64,000 bases of DNA, from contig CM055320.2 of assembly GCA_029255685.2 (NCBI GenBank), positions 10,650,614 through 10,714,613 of the forward strand. Reading direction: 5' to 3'. Under the pieces are notes generated by a model that saw nothing but the letters and a program-made list of their open reading frames with translations, made no database searches and had not been told where the DNA came from. Below, in pieces: positions 46,028-63,600 of the stretch (position 1 is the first letter of the stretch; the number at the start of each line of letters is the position of its first letter). The position numbers and the translations under genes are program-made. Source of the DNA: Silene conica (taxonomy: Eukaryota > Streptophyta > Magnoliopsida > Caryophyllales > Caryophyllaceae).

Positions 46028-49000
46028 ATGCCTGCAACACCTACATCTTCTTCATCTACATCAATCGATGTTTATGAAGATCCTTTGACTCTCACTAATC
46101 ATGATCAACCAAACATGAAAATCACTGATACTCCTTTTGATGGAACTGGCTTTCTCGTCTGGAAACGTGATGTTCTTATGGCCTTAGCCTCAAAGAACAA
46201 AGAAGGATTTATCACTGGAACATGTGCAAAACCTTCTAAAACTGATAAGACCTTTAATCTTTGGACGAGGTGTGATATGACGGTTCTTCAGTGGCTGAAA
46301 CATTCATTAACGCCAAGTCTTAGGGATAATTTCATATATGTCTCTTCTTCAAAAGAGTTATGGTCAGAATTAGTGGAGAGATATGGACAGGTTAATGGCA
46401 TAGAACTATACCAGCTTAAGAAGGATCTTAGTACCATTTCACAGGAAAATCTTTCAGTTGTTGATTATTACAGCAACTTGAAAAGAACCTGGGAAGAGAT
46501 TAATGACATTGATCCTATTCCTATTTGCACTTGTGGTGCCATGAATGCTTGTACTTGTGAGCTACTGAAAAGGATCATGGATAGAGAAGCCCATTCTAAA
46601 CTTATTCAACTACTGATGGGGTTAAACAGCAGTTATGAGAGTGTAAAGGAACATGTCTTGACCATGGAAATTCTACCTACAATAAATAGAGTCCTAGGTT
46701 TGCTTCAGAAAGTTGAGAAACAGAAGAATGTCACAGAGACAGCTGACACATTACTTGAAGGGAATGCCTACCACAGTCAGAAAGCATCCATAACAAGTTT
46801 TTCTGCCAAGAAACCAAAGGTTAATCAGACTGATACTTCAGATTTAGAGTTGGGAACAAAGACATGTTCTCATTGTAATAAATCTGGCCATGTTATGGAA
46901 AATTGCTATAAACTACAAACCTGTACCTTCTGCAACATTCAAGGACATATTCGTGACCACTATTACAAACTTAAGAAGCTTCTGGCTGCAAAAGGGAAAG
47001 CAACCAGGGGAGGTTATAACAAGAGAGGAAGAGGTGGACGAGGTAGAGGAGCAAATAATGCTAATGCAAACAATGCCTCTTACTATGATGATGAATGGGA
47101 TGATCTACTGGATGATTTTGATGAGTCCACACCTCTCAATGGTCAGAATTCTCAGACACTTCTCAGAGGATCCACTCCTTCTTTCACAAATCAACAAGAG
47201 GATCTTGTTAATGGCTTGGTTGACACTATCACAAATAAGGTGTTGAAGAATATTTCACAGAAGTTCCCATCTACCTCTAACTCAGGCACAGTGAATGCAG
47301 CTTCACAATCTGTGAGCTTCTCAGGTATGATTGACTACTCTCACACTCTTGATATTCAAGATTTCTATAATACATCTAGTTGGATAATTGATACTGGTGC
47401 ATCCGACCACATGACATCAAATATTCATTTGCTTCACAATATAAAAGTTCTGAACAAACCTATTCCTGTTTCTTTACCCGATGGTAGCATGAAAATAGTC
47501 CATAAAACAGGTACTATTCAACTAACAAAACACATTAAGCTTAAGAATGTTTTTGTAGTACCTGGTTTTAGACAAAACTTGCTATCCGTAGGATCACTGT
47601 TACAATATGCTAATATGAGAGTTATTTTTCTCTCTAATCAATGTTGGTTCCAGGACCTTTCAAGTAAGAAATTACTGACAAATGGGAAGAAAGTAGCAGG
47701 TTTATACAGAATCAATCAGGACTTGGAGTTTGTCTGTGTTAATAATATGAATAAAGACAGTAATAATATCATTAGCAGTTGTCACGAGTATATCCAATCC
47801 AACAACTGTAATCAGAATACAGACTTGTTCTTGCTGCATCAAAGATTAGGTCATACTTCCATGGAAAAATTGAAACATGTATCTGACAGTGTAGCATGTA
47901 ATAAAAATGCACATTTTGATTGTCAAATCTGTATTATGTCCAAGCATCATGCATTACCTTTTCCTAAAAGTAACTCTCATGCATCACATATTTTTGAACT
48001 TGTGCATATGGATGTCTGGGGACCATATAAGGTCAATACCATGACTGGAGCAAAGTATTTCTTGACCATTGTAGATGATCACACTAGGTCTACCTGGACT
48101 TATCTCATTCAGAATAAACTGCAAGTACCACATATCATTAAGGATTTTCTAATACATATAGAAACACAATTTCTTAAGAAGATAAAAAAGGTCAGAACTG
48201 ATAATGGGACTGAATTCATACAAGAACCATGCAAATTAATGTTTGCTGCTAGGGGCATTATACACCAAACCAGTATTGCAGGAACACCACAACAGAATGC
48301 TAGGGTAGAAAGGAAACACAGACACTTACTTGAGACTGCTAGAGCCTTAATGATCCAATCAAATGTGCCTTTAAAGTTTTGGGGTGAATGTCTGTTAACT
48401 GCTACCTATTTGATAAACAAAATGCCCATGGCCAAGTTGAAATGGAAATCTCCACATGAGATGCTTTTTAATGAGACTCCATCTTATGAAAACTTGAGAG
48501 TTTTTGGAACTTTATGTTATGCTACTGTACCTGCTAGGCTGAGAGATAAGCTTGGTCATAGGGCAAGAAAATGCATATTCATAGGATATCCCTATGGAAA
48601 GAAAGGCTACAAGTTATATGACTTGGACAAACATGTTTGTTTCTCAAGTAGAGATGTCATATTTAGAGAAAGCATTTTTCCCTATAGACATTCTCAATTG
48701 AATGATGATTTATCACATCATCAACATTCACATATTTTTGACATACAACAACTGTCTGAGATAAATAACAGACAATTTACTCATCTTATTGATGGATCTA
48801 AAGATCATGATCTGAATTTTAACAAAAGAAATGATTGTAATGATAACATTGAATCCAATGAAACAAATATAAACACTGAAATTGACAGTGTTATGCAGAA
48901 TAATGCAAGTAACTCATCAGACAGTACTGATGGTAACACAAATTCTGATCATATACAGAATACCAATACTAATTCTGATAACATACAGAATAAATATCAT

Positions 49001-50842
49001 TCTGATAAAGTACAGAATGTATATACTGATAATGTCAATCATTCATCAGATAGTACTGATGGTAACACAAATTCTGATGAAGTACAGAATTCTGAAAAGG
49101 AATAGAACACATATACTGATAATTCTAGTGTTCGAAAGTCAAAAAGACAAAGGATGCCATCTACACTACTAAATGACTTTCATTGTCCAAGACAAATAAA
49201 AAGGAGTCATGCTAGTCTTCATGCAAGTGTTCTTAATGAACTCTCAATGTTTGATAATTCACACCTAGTCTCCTTAAACAATGCTTTCATTGAGAGTGAG
49301 CCAACTTACTATGGCCAAGCCAAACATGATCAGAGATGGGTAGAGGCTATGGAAAAAGAGCTAGCTGCCCTTGACTGTAATCAAACCTGGATATTAACTG
49401 AGCTACCCCCAGGGAAGACAGCCATAGGATGTAAGTGGGTATACAAGATTAAACACAAGCCTGATGGAACAGTGGAAAGGTTCAAAGCAAGACTCGTAGC
49501 AAAAGGATATAACCAAGTCAAAGATCTGGACTATAAGCATACTTTCTCACCTGTTGCTAAACTTGCAACAGTGAGGACCCTTATTGCTCTTGCATCATTA
49601 AAAGGATGGGTATTGCATCAATTAGATATAAATAATGCTTTCTTGCATGGGTATCTGGATGAAGAAGTATACATGACACCACCTGAGGGTTATAAAGATG
49701 CCAAAGAAGGTCAAGTATGCAAACTGCAAAGGTCACTGTATGGTCTGAAGCAGGCATCAAGACAATGGAATAAGGAATTCACTAAGTATCTAATAAGTCT
49801 AGGCTTTGATCAGTCTAAACAAGACTACTCTTTATTCACTAAGAAAAATAAGAAGACAGGATCTTTTCTAGTGGCTTTGGTTTATGTGGATGATGTTATG
49901 ATAACTGGTGACAATCAGTCAGAAATACAAGAAGTCAAAACAGGACTGGATCACAAGTTCACTATAAAAGACCTTGGACCTCTAAGGTATTTCTTAGGGT
50001 TAGAAGTGGCTAGGAATGAATCAGGCATCACAATCAATCAAAGAAAATACACCTTAGATATCATTAAGCATATGGGAATGGAAGAATGTGTGGAGGCAAA
50101 AGTTCCACTGCCAAAAGGATTGAAACTGAGCATAGAAAAAGGTGACTTGTTAGAGGAGCCTGAGCAATACAGAAGACTGATTGGTAAGCTGCTATACTTG
50201 AATTTCAGCAGACCAGACATTTCCTATGCAGTCCAGCACCTGAGTCAGTTTGTGACTCAACCTAGAAAGCCACATTTGCAAGCAGCAAGACATGTAGTAA
50301 GATACTTGAGACATACGGTGAATGCAGGTCTATTTTATCTTGCAAATAATGACATCAACCTCAAAGTCTACTGTGATGCAGATTGGGGGCAATGTGAATT
50401 CAGTAGCAGATCTTTATCTGGATATGCTATATTTCTTGGACATGCATTGATATCATGGAAAACAAAAAAACAAAAGACTGTTAGTAAGAGCAGTACAGAA
50501 GCAGAATACAGGAGTATGTCATATACTGCCAGTGAGGCTGTTTGGTTGGATAGGTTGATTTCAGACTTGGGACAAAGGATTCCAAGGCCACTGGAATTAA
50601 GATGTGATAATAAATCAGCACAAAACATAGCAGAAAATCCAGTCTTTCATGAGAGAACAAAGCATCTCGATATTGACTGTCACTATGTCAGAGAGAAATT
50701 TGAAGAAGGATTCTTGTTGCCAAGCCATGTAAACACAAATATGCAATTGGCTGATATCATGACCAAGCCTTTGGGAGTGCAACAGCATAGTTACATGACT
50801 AATGCACTTGGAATGAAGTTTCTGACATCTTATCAATCATAA
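46028..50842 (+). pseudogene. copia-2 gag-pol with a single in-frame TAG
   Basis: One frame of about 1,600 codons starting MPATPTSSSSTSIDVYEDPL. In order: gag domain; zinc knuckle CSHCNKSGHVMENC and a second Cys/His motif; Arg/Gly-rich segment (RGGYNKRGRGGRGRG); protease DTGASDH; integrase with HMDVWG, TDNGTE and VERKHRH; a Ser/Asn/Asp-rich linker with repeated SDSTDGNTNSD; reverse transcriptase with YVDD; RNase H with SKSSTEAEY; end MKFLTSYQS. The only lesion is TAG at 49103-49105 in the linker between integrase and reverse transcriptase. An upstream ATG at 45992 in the same frame is a less likely start; the chosen start aligns with copia-1 (MPEATPS). The stop may be a recent mutation or sequence error; regulated read-through is unproven. 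Confidence 0.93.
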
Positions 50843-50889
50843 GAAGAGAAGTTTGAAGACTTGAAGACATCTCAAGCTTGAGGGGGGAG

Positions 50890-51125
50890 TGTTAAATATA
50901 CTCAAGCTTGATAATAAGTAACTAGTTAGTTAGCTAACACTAGTTAAGTTAAGTAATTAACTATAGTTAGTTAATTACATATAAATAGACAAGTAACCAC
51001 TTCATTGTAACTAACTTGATCATAACAACTTTTATCAATATAACAAACTCTTGTTATTTAGCTTTGGTGTTATTTCCACTATCAAGCTATCATCATGTTC
51101 ATCAATGGAGGTTATCAAGTTAATA
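50890..51125 (+). repeat. copia-2 3' LTR
   Basis: 236 bp, nearly identical to the 5' LTR, ends TTAATA then AAATG target duplication. Its edge is about 130 bp upstream of the presumed TATA box of DBR copy 1, so LTR promoter elements could affect that gene. Confidence 0.9.
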
Positions 51126-51253
51126 AAATGTTAATGCATGATATTATAGAGCTAACATGTCCTATCATATGCATGTTAAATAATGTCACCTTACTCTATT
51201 CAATTGCTTATTAGCGTGACATTCCCAAACCATAAATTAATCACACACTCTAT

Positions 51254-51261
51254 CTATAAAT
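51254..51261 (+). promoter_or_regulatory. Candidate TATA box, DBR copy 1
   Basis: CTATAAAT about 130 nt upstream of the start codon; spacing is long but similar to the minus-strand copy 3. Confidence 0.4.
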
Positions 51262-51387
51262 CAAGCATTATTCAACCTAATAATAACATCAAACAAACAC
51301 ATTAATTCAAAAAAACCACAAACAATAATCTTAACAATGGCACTACATTTTAATCAACCAGCATTCATACAAAGAAAACCAGTAATA

Positions 51388-54516
<3,129 letters not shown>

Positions 54517-55312
54517 CTTCTTCCGAAGTTTGTGCTCTCTCCGTCTTAATTATTTATTTGTCTTTTAACTATTGTTATAAAGAATAGAAAGAAGCAAATA
54601 ATTGGTTGAGCAGAGGGATAACCTGTACACCACATTTTCTTTTCTTATTTCCGTTTGCTTCGATTGCTGAATACTTTAAAATTGTTGTATGATAGAATTT
54701 AATGCTTTTGAACGTCTTTTGATTACATTTTCATATCTATGTATACCTCTCTTTTAGATGAGTAAGATTCTTGAGAGACAGTTTTATCATAAAATTATCG
54801 TGAAATTATTATATAATTCAAAATAAAAAAAGGTAAAATGGATAAAATATAAAAGGAGTACGTTTAATATAAAAATAGGTACGAAACTAAACATCCTCTT
54901 TATAAAACAATCAACTTAGCTTGTAACAAAAAATACATATAGAAAAAACAAATGAATAATCTTGCAATAACTGGTCAAAAAAACGTTTCACCTAAAATTT
55001 TATCTCATTGATCGATCACATACTCTCTCAAATAAAGTCAAAGTCGATATAAGATATCATGGATCAGACATCAAACCGAAGAAATCCAAAAGTCTCACAT
55101 AGTTATCCCACATTGATAGAACAGGAGTATTCTATTGCCAATTGGTTTTAGAGTGGAATCTTCTTGTATTTATATTGTAAATTATTTCTCCTCCGTTCAG
55201 GTGTGGCCCATACCTGTTATTAAATTTAACAGACCATGGTATTTGGGCCGCATTTTTTTAAGGAAGCCCATGCCCAGTAAAAACCGTGTTGGCTCGTGTC
55301 ACGTGTGTACAT
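54517..55312. other. 3' flank of DBR copy 1, with LTR-like debris
   Basis: No gene. Near 55085-55190, AAAAGTCTCACATAG ... CCAATTGGTTTTAGAGTGG resembles the end of a plant LTR, without visible partner. Confidence 0.4.
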
Positions 55313-56050
55313 TAGGGGTGATAGATGTTGCGGGTCGGCCGGGTCCGGGACGGGTCAAGAAGCGGTACGGGGCGGGTTTAGGATATGGGTCTCGGACACG
55401 GCCCGGGGTCAGGGCGGTTCCGGGACGGGTTGGGCCCAGGCCAGGTCTTGGAGAGTGTAACCCGGACCGTCCCGGGTATTGTTGTTGACGGGTTGGTGGC
55501 GGGTGGAGGGCGGGTTGGGGGAGGGTCTAGGGCGGGTTGGGGTGCGGGTCTAGGGTGGGTTCTAGGGCGGGTCTGCGACAGGTTGGGTTGGCGTTCAAAA
55601 TTTTGGGGCGGGGCGGGTTCAAAACGACATAAATTCAATAAGCTCTATACAAAACGACATACACTCGATTAAATTATTACGGTTTGATATGTGTATATAT
55701 AAAAAAATATTATTATATATAATGAGAAAAGGGGTTTGGTCGAGATTATTATAACTCTATAAAATCAATTCCAAAATAATTGAATTTGATATTAGTTATA
55801 AAAAATTCAATCAGCATTCCAAAACCAACGGCTCTAATGGTGGGTCCACGAGCCGGGTCAACATGCGGGTTGGCGGGTGTATTGGCGGGTTGGGGGACGG
55901 GCCGGGTTCCATAAATTGGACCCGAACCCGGTAATTTCATATGGGCGGGTTGGGGGACGGGCCGGGTTCCATAAATTGGACCCGAACCCGGTAATTTCAT
56001 ATGGGCGGGGTGGGGCGGGTTTGGACCGGGTTAGGCGGTGCGGGTCATAT
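55313..56050. repeat. GC-rich repeat block (GGCGGGTT/CCGGGTC)
   Basis: Two strongly G-rich parts (55313-55630 and 55850-56050) made of CGGGT-type words, separated by AT-rich sequence, resembling the interior of the GC-rich hAT at 8351-8935. Starts TAGGGGTGATAGATGTTGCG; no matching opposite end was found. Open frames here are compositional. Confidence 0.55.
55885..56004 (+). repeat. Perfect 60-bp tandem duplication
   Basis: A 60-bp unit beginning GGCGGGTTGGGGGACGGGCC and containing ATAAATTGGACCCGAACCCG is repeated once without mismatch. Confidence 0.85.
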
Positions 56051-56675
56051 ATTTATTTTTTTGATTTTTCTACGTGAAACTCTTTTTTTTTTCGAATTTT
56101 ATGTGGTAGCTCTCGTTTTTAAATTTCTAATTTTACATGGTAGCTCTCGTTTTAAAAAAATATCCGTGATACTTCTAAACTTAATAAAATATCTTCAAAT
56201 TATCAAATATCCAAAACGTTCGAATTCGCCACTTTTAGTTGTTTAGTTTATGCATTTTGATTGATTTTTGGCAATAATTTGTCATGTCTTTTTACATAAA
56301 TATCATTTACTTAATCGTAAATATACTTTTTGACTTAATTTATAATGAGTGGATTAAACAACTAGTTGTATAAAACTAATAGTACATATTTTGAGCTTTT
56401 TAAAAAAAAAATTGAGTTTAAGCGGAAAGAATATAAAGTATATAAGATCAACTATATTTAAATTTATTGTCAAAAATTAAAATATATGTCAAAATAGTTT
56501 AAAAGCTCACAAAAAATATACATAAGCTCAATTAAGTACATCATGGTTGTACGATGTTCTTATACATCTGGTTGTATAATCATTCTTTTCCTTAATTTAT
56601 ATGTTTAAAAACTTGACTTGTAGTAGTTTTGGCACTCTAAAAACATTTTACTAAGTTTATGACTAATCATTGTTG
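56051..56675. other. AT-rich spacer, no gene
   Basis: Nothing recognised. Confidence 0.45.
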
Positions 56676-57612
56676 TTAAAATCACGATCTGGATCCTAGG
56701 ATCGTACGATCACAATCCAAAAAGTATAAAACGATTCAAATTGCCGTAGGATTGTTTTGGTGGTAGGATCGGGCCAGGATCGTACATGATCGTATATGAT
56801 CGTTCAGGATCGATGGTAGGATCGTCCAGGATCGTAAAATGCTTATTTGTGTTAAAAATTTGTGAGTTGGTTGTTCTGCTATACTTACAACTCTAAATTA
56901 AAGATATATGCAGTATGTTGATATGGTTATTACAACTTTGCTGTCATTAAATTAACTTTTAACATTATATATCACAAATTATAACAAATTGTATGCATAA
57001 TTTGTTTATCTAAGTTATTTATAGGATCTTATGATTCGATCATGCGATGCGATCCTACCACCCCTCTTCTAGGTAGCACCAAAACGGACACGGACACGGA
57101 CACAGACACGACACGGACACGGGACACGGCGTGCCATGAAATTTAGGACACGGGACACGGCATTTAAATTTAATAAAATATACATTTTATAGTTATAAAT
57201 TTTGGATTTTATTTTTGAAAAAGTATTTGATATTAATTTTAAATAAGTGAATGTAAAACTTGCCCTTAATAATAAATTTATTTTCATTCCTCATCCGAAT
57301 CAATATTCTAATTGATCTCTTTCGATAATGCATTTCTCATCTCAAGAACATCAATCACCGCAAATGATAACCAAATATCATGGTCACGCGACGGACACGG
57401 CTCAAATACCATGGACACGCGTGGGACACGTGCCCAAATAAATGTAGAAAGTTAGACACGGCTATTTAGGTTTTGGACACGTTTCGACGTGTGTCCGTGG
57501 AGTGTCGGTGTCGGACACGGTGTCGGACACGGTACGGCTCGCTAGGAGAAGTGTCCGTGCTACCTAGCCCCTCTTCGATTTAAACTAGGATCCCGATCCT
57601 TATAACATAGGT
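56676..57612. mobile_element. GATC-rich inverted-repeat element, host of a nested hAT
   Basis: The left part GATCTGGATCCTAGGATCGT and the right part ACTAGGATCCCGATCCTTAT are inverted. The left side is packed with GGATCGT/GATCGTA words (56690-56840) and the right inner side has GATCATGCGATGCGATCCTA. hAT-like, but no firm target duplication. Confidence 0.45.
57069..57567. mobile_element. Non-autonomous hAT element with perfect target duplication
   Basis: 499 bp with ends CTAGGTAGCAC and GTGCTACCTAG, flanked by CCCCTCTT (57061-57068 and 57568-57575). Both subterminal regions are runs of GGACACGG-type hexamers or octamers. No transposase. Confidence 0.9.
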
Positions 57613-57907
57613 AGTAACACTCATATTTTCAAAAATTAAAGGGTGCCACCTACGATTAGAAAAAAAATATAGAATACATACAAAAAAATCCCTTTTGACC
57701 AAAATCAAAGATAAAATAAATAATGCGGAGGAGGAAGTATTTTATTAAAAAATGGCAATGCATTATTCGTGAATTGTGATGGAGAATGGTGACTTTACAG
57801 CGAAAACCAATCAAACAAGAGTGCTGACCACCAAATGTTTCCTTAATAGTTTAATTATGTCATCGATTACGTGTTGGTCTACTTTGTTGCTTTCCTAACG
57901 CGTTTCC
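57613..57907. other. Upstream region of DBR copy 2, no gene
   Basis: About 295 bp, with a possible decayed Stowaway right end (GCGGAGGAGGAAGTA near 57725). Confidence 0.4.
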
Positions 57908-58086
57908 TCGAACAAAAACTCTGGCTTGTGACGATAATATTCGTCACAGTCGGAGGACGAATACTTTACTCTTACAAAAATGTGAGTGGACATGCAGAGA
58001 AAATGGAGCATCTGCATTATGTGAGAGGGCACTATCCGTTTTCAGCTTATCACGGATAGTGTCCGTCTTCAATGAGAATTTGTGTA
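57908..58086. mobile_element. MITE, CTTGTGACGG family, copy 8, in DBR copy 2 promoter
   Basis: Left CTTGTGACGATAATATTCGT, core with GAGCATCTGCATTATGTGAG, right CAGCTTATCACGGATAGTGT and CTTCAATGAGAATTTGTG. Its end is only about 30 bp from the TATA box of DBR copy 2. Confidence 0.7.
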
Positions 58087-58118
58087 AATAGTTATACGCC
58101 TATATTCAATATTCATAA

Positions 58119-58126
58119 TATATAAG
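58119..58126 (+). promoter_or_regulatory. TATA box, DBR copy 2
   Basis: TATATAAG about 85-90 nt before the start codon. Confidence 0.5.
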
Positions 58127-58209
58127 CTGGTCTCTTACCATTAACATTCTAAGTTTGTAACCAATCTCAACCATTATTCATCACTCATATACAAAGAAGC
58201 AAACCAACA

Positions 58210-59540
<1,331 letters not shown>

Positions 59541-60019
59541 CTTTGAGGATGTGGTCAATGTTTAACTTCTGTTTTTCTTCTGTGTTATGTACATTGATGT
59601 TCTACCTTTAAACTGTCGCTCCGTATATGATAAACTGTAGGGCATTACAGCATGTTTTGAATAAATTTCCTCTGTTATTTTCCTCTTCATCGAGGATTCG
59701 ACCTTTTTTCCCTGGTCATGATATGTGAGAGCCTTTTATACGATGGCTGATTGGTATTGAATGATTTAGGGGTGCAGATCGCGGTCCTGAAGACAAACCT
59801 GTTGTTGTGCAGGCGGGTAGAGACCGCACCTGATAATTGAGAAAAATTCTTGTTCGAAAGTACTCCCTCCGACTCAAGAAGAAGTTAACAATTTTATTAT
59901 TTTGCGAAGTGTATTTTAATCAAATGTAAACAATAATCGGTTTAGTAGTACAACAATTTGAAAGTTGATCAACAATCCGAACAAAAAGAATAACGCTAAC
60001 AAAATGGCCTAAATATTAG
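59541..60019. other. Convergent intergenic region, DBR copies 2 and 3
   Basis: 3' flanks of two converging genes. Holds one Stowaway end (CTCCCTCCGACTCAAGAAGA at 59863) without a matching partner end. Confidence 0.5.
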
Positions 60020-61337
<1,318 letters not shown>

Positions 61338-61448
61338 TGTATCTTTCTCAAAGTTCGAATACAAGTGATTGTTTTAGAGTGTGGAGTAATATAAGACCTT
61401 AGAAGTTAGAATCCAATTTCTGATATTATTTTATGAAATATGTCTGAA

Positions 61449-61456
61449 TTTATAGC
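61449..61456 (-). promoter_or_regulatory. Candidate TATA box, DBR copy 3
   Basis: Minus-strand GCTATAAA about 115 nt upstream of the start codon. Confidence 0.4.
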
Positions 61457-63600
61457 AACATCTTTTTTTGGTGTTTTTTGGCCAATTTTTTTTTGGAGGT
61501 TACACGCACATTGGTAAAAGAGTCAAAGACGTGTTCATTTGTACAATTATACGTGCTATATCAATTTTTCTTTCCTTTGATAGTTTGATTATGAGTTCAC
61601 AAGTTGATCATGATATCCTTTGAAAATGGATCTTCTATATAAATTTGATAAAGAAAGGGCGTATTTTCGGATATATGTCATAAAGGAGATTTATTATTTA
61701 TTATATATATGTGCTGTAATAATGCCCCCATTACTACCGGGATTCCTAGTTCCTACTAATTAGATGTGGAAAGATGACATCGAGATTTAAGCGATACCCG
61801 TCTACGCAATGTCAACGGCCTCAACGGTAGTGTAAACGTACCTCGATCGAATCCCCACTCATGTAATATTATTACGCAATGACTTATACTGATCAGATGT
61901 GATTATACATTTATACTTGTCACTTGTGGGCATGTGGTCCTAGTCTCACGAACACGTGCATGTATGTAAGGGTGATGACAAGTTAAGTCAGGCATAAACT
62001 TTACCTAATTTTGTTTGTATTCAAGAAGTAAAAATCGAAGTTCAATTCAGATTTTGATCTCATCCAAACTTGAAAAATCTCTCTTACTAAAAGAATAATT
62101 AATTTTCTGCCTTCGGAACTAATTTTACCGATTTTCGTTTTAAAGATCATATGTGTTTTAATTAAATTATAAAATTAATAACCTAATTGTATTATTAATA
62201 TCATAAATTAACAAATTAATTATATGTAATGATATAACATTACTTTTCATAGAAATAAAATAATTTATTTAAACTGTTTTTTGATAATAATTTTTTTTTT
62301 CAAAACTCTTATTAATATTATATTTAGTAGATTATATATTTAATTAAAGCTATAGTTCATTTATGCAAATAATTTAATTTAGGATCTCTTTATAAAAGAA
62401 ATTTAAAAAATGGCGTGCTTGAGCACGAGAACTACACTAATTATGCTTATTATAAAGTTTGCGAGCTTAAACGTGAACTTGAGTTTTGCTCAAGCTTATG
62501 TATCCTTGTTATATTTTCGTTTTTTTACCTTTTAATATTTTCAATAATAAGATTTGAAGATTATATGTATATAAAAAAGGAGTGAAACCATACCATTTCA
62601 TGATATGGTGATATAAAGATATATTTATGATTTAAAATATTTTTATAAAATAAAAGCAAGGTCTTATCTAATCGGACAAGTTCAAGACGCTTACAATGCA
62701 AGCTTAGCTCATGAAACGACTCTCGAACACCAGTCAAGCTATTATCACCTTTACACATATAAATATAAATATCTATATATCTATATAAAAGTATATAAGA
62801 AGAACCACTACACATGAATTGGACACGTGTCCCCCTCACATTAAAAATTTTCCCACCCAAGTTCCTATTATGTAATATCGATTTTGGAAAATCTTGGAAA
62901 AAATATTCTCGCTAATTAATGTATACAAAATAGGGAATATCTGGCCTGTCTGTGCAATATTTAATAAATTTAGACTGATATTCAAAATCTAAAATATTTA
63001 TATGAATATCGGTACAAAAGTATTCTATATAAATTTAGAAGTGTTTAAACTATAAAAATATTTTATATAAATCCCTACAAAAATATTTTATATAAATATA
63101 CTATAAAAATTATTTGATATATCTTTAAATTTAAACCCTTCTTAGTGTCAATAGACAGCGAACAATATTATTCAAAGATATTATCCGTGCAATATTAAAA
63201 CCTCCAAAAAATATTCTCACATATAATTAATTACCCGTGCAATATTATTCAAAGATTCAATTAATTCAATGAGATCTAAACTACCATTTTAAGCGTAGCT
63301 GCAACATATATTTTCAATTCTATAATAGTGCTATTATGTCACGGCTAAATATAAAACTAATAACTATTTATAATAATTAGCTATGAGGTCATTTACAAAA
63401 TGATATGTAACTGGTCTATTTAAGAAATACTTATTGTTTAATCAAATAGAGACTAATATAGGAGATATTAAATTATATATCTATATATCTCTCTATATAG
63501 AATTATAATAGAGAAACCATTAAACACATGACAGTCATTAGCTAAATATTTTCCCGCTCAGTAATTATTTCATTATTTATGATAAAAAAATCATTACTTA
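61457..63600. other. AT-rich intergenic DNA, no gene seen
   Basis: About 2.1 kb with no recognisable gene or complete mobile element. The short minus-strand frame at 62561-62860 has no domain. Confidence 0.5.

Larger units (their letters stand above)
45331..51125 (+). mobile_element. Very young Ty1-copia retrotransposon (copia-2), full length
   Basis: LTRs at 45331-45567 and 50890-51125, which differ by one substitution and one single-base indel in about 236 bp. Target duplication AAATG (45326-45330 and 51126-51130). Primer site TGGTATCAG at 45568 and polypurine tract AGGGGGGAG at 50881-50889. Both LTRs end TG...TA instead of TG...CA. The polyprotein is intact except for one in-frame stop. 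It lies about 260 bp upstream of DBR copy 1, in the same orientation. Confidence 0.95.

Noticed and set aside
55135..56246. Long open frames rich in Gly, Arg and Pro
   Set aside because: Compositional effect of CGGGT repeats and a 60-bp tandem duplication, open in several frames at once.
57069..57287. Minus-strand open frame with Arg/Val repeats
   Set aside because: Lies over GGACAC repeats of a non-autonomous hAT element.
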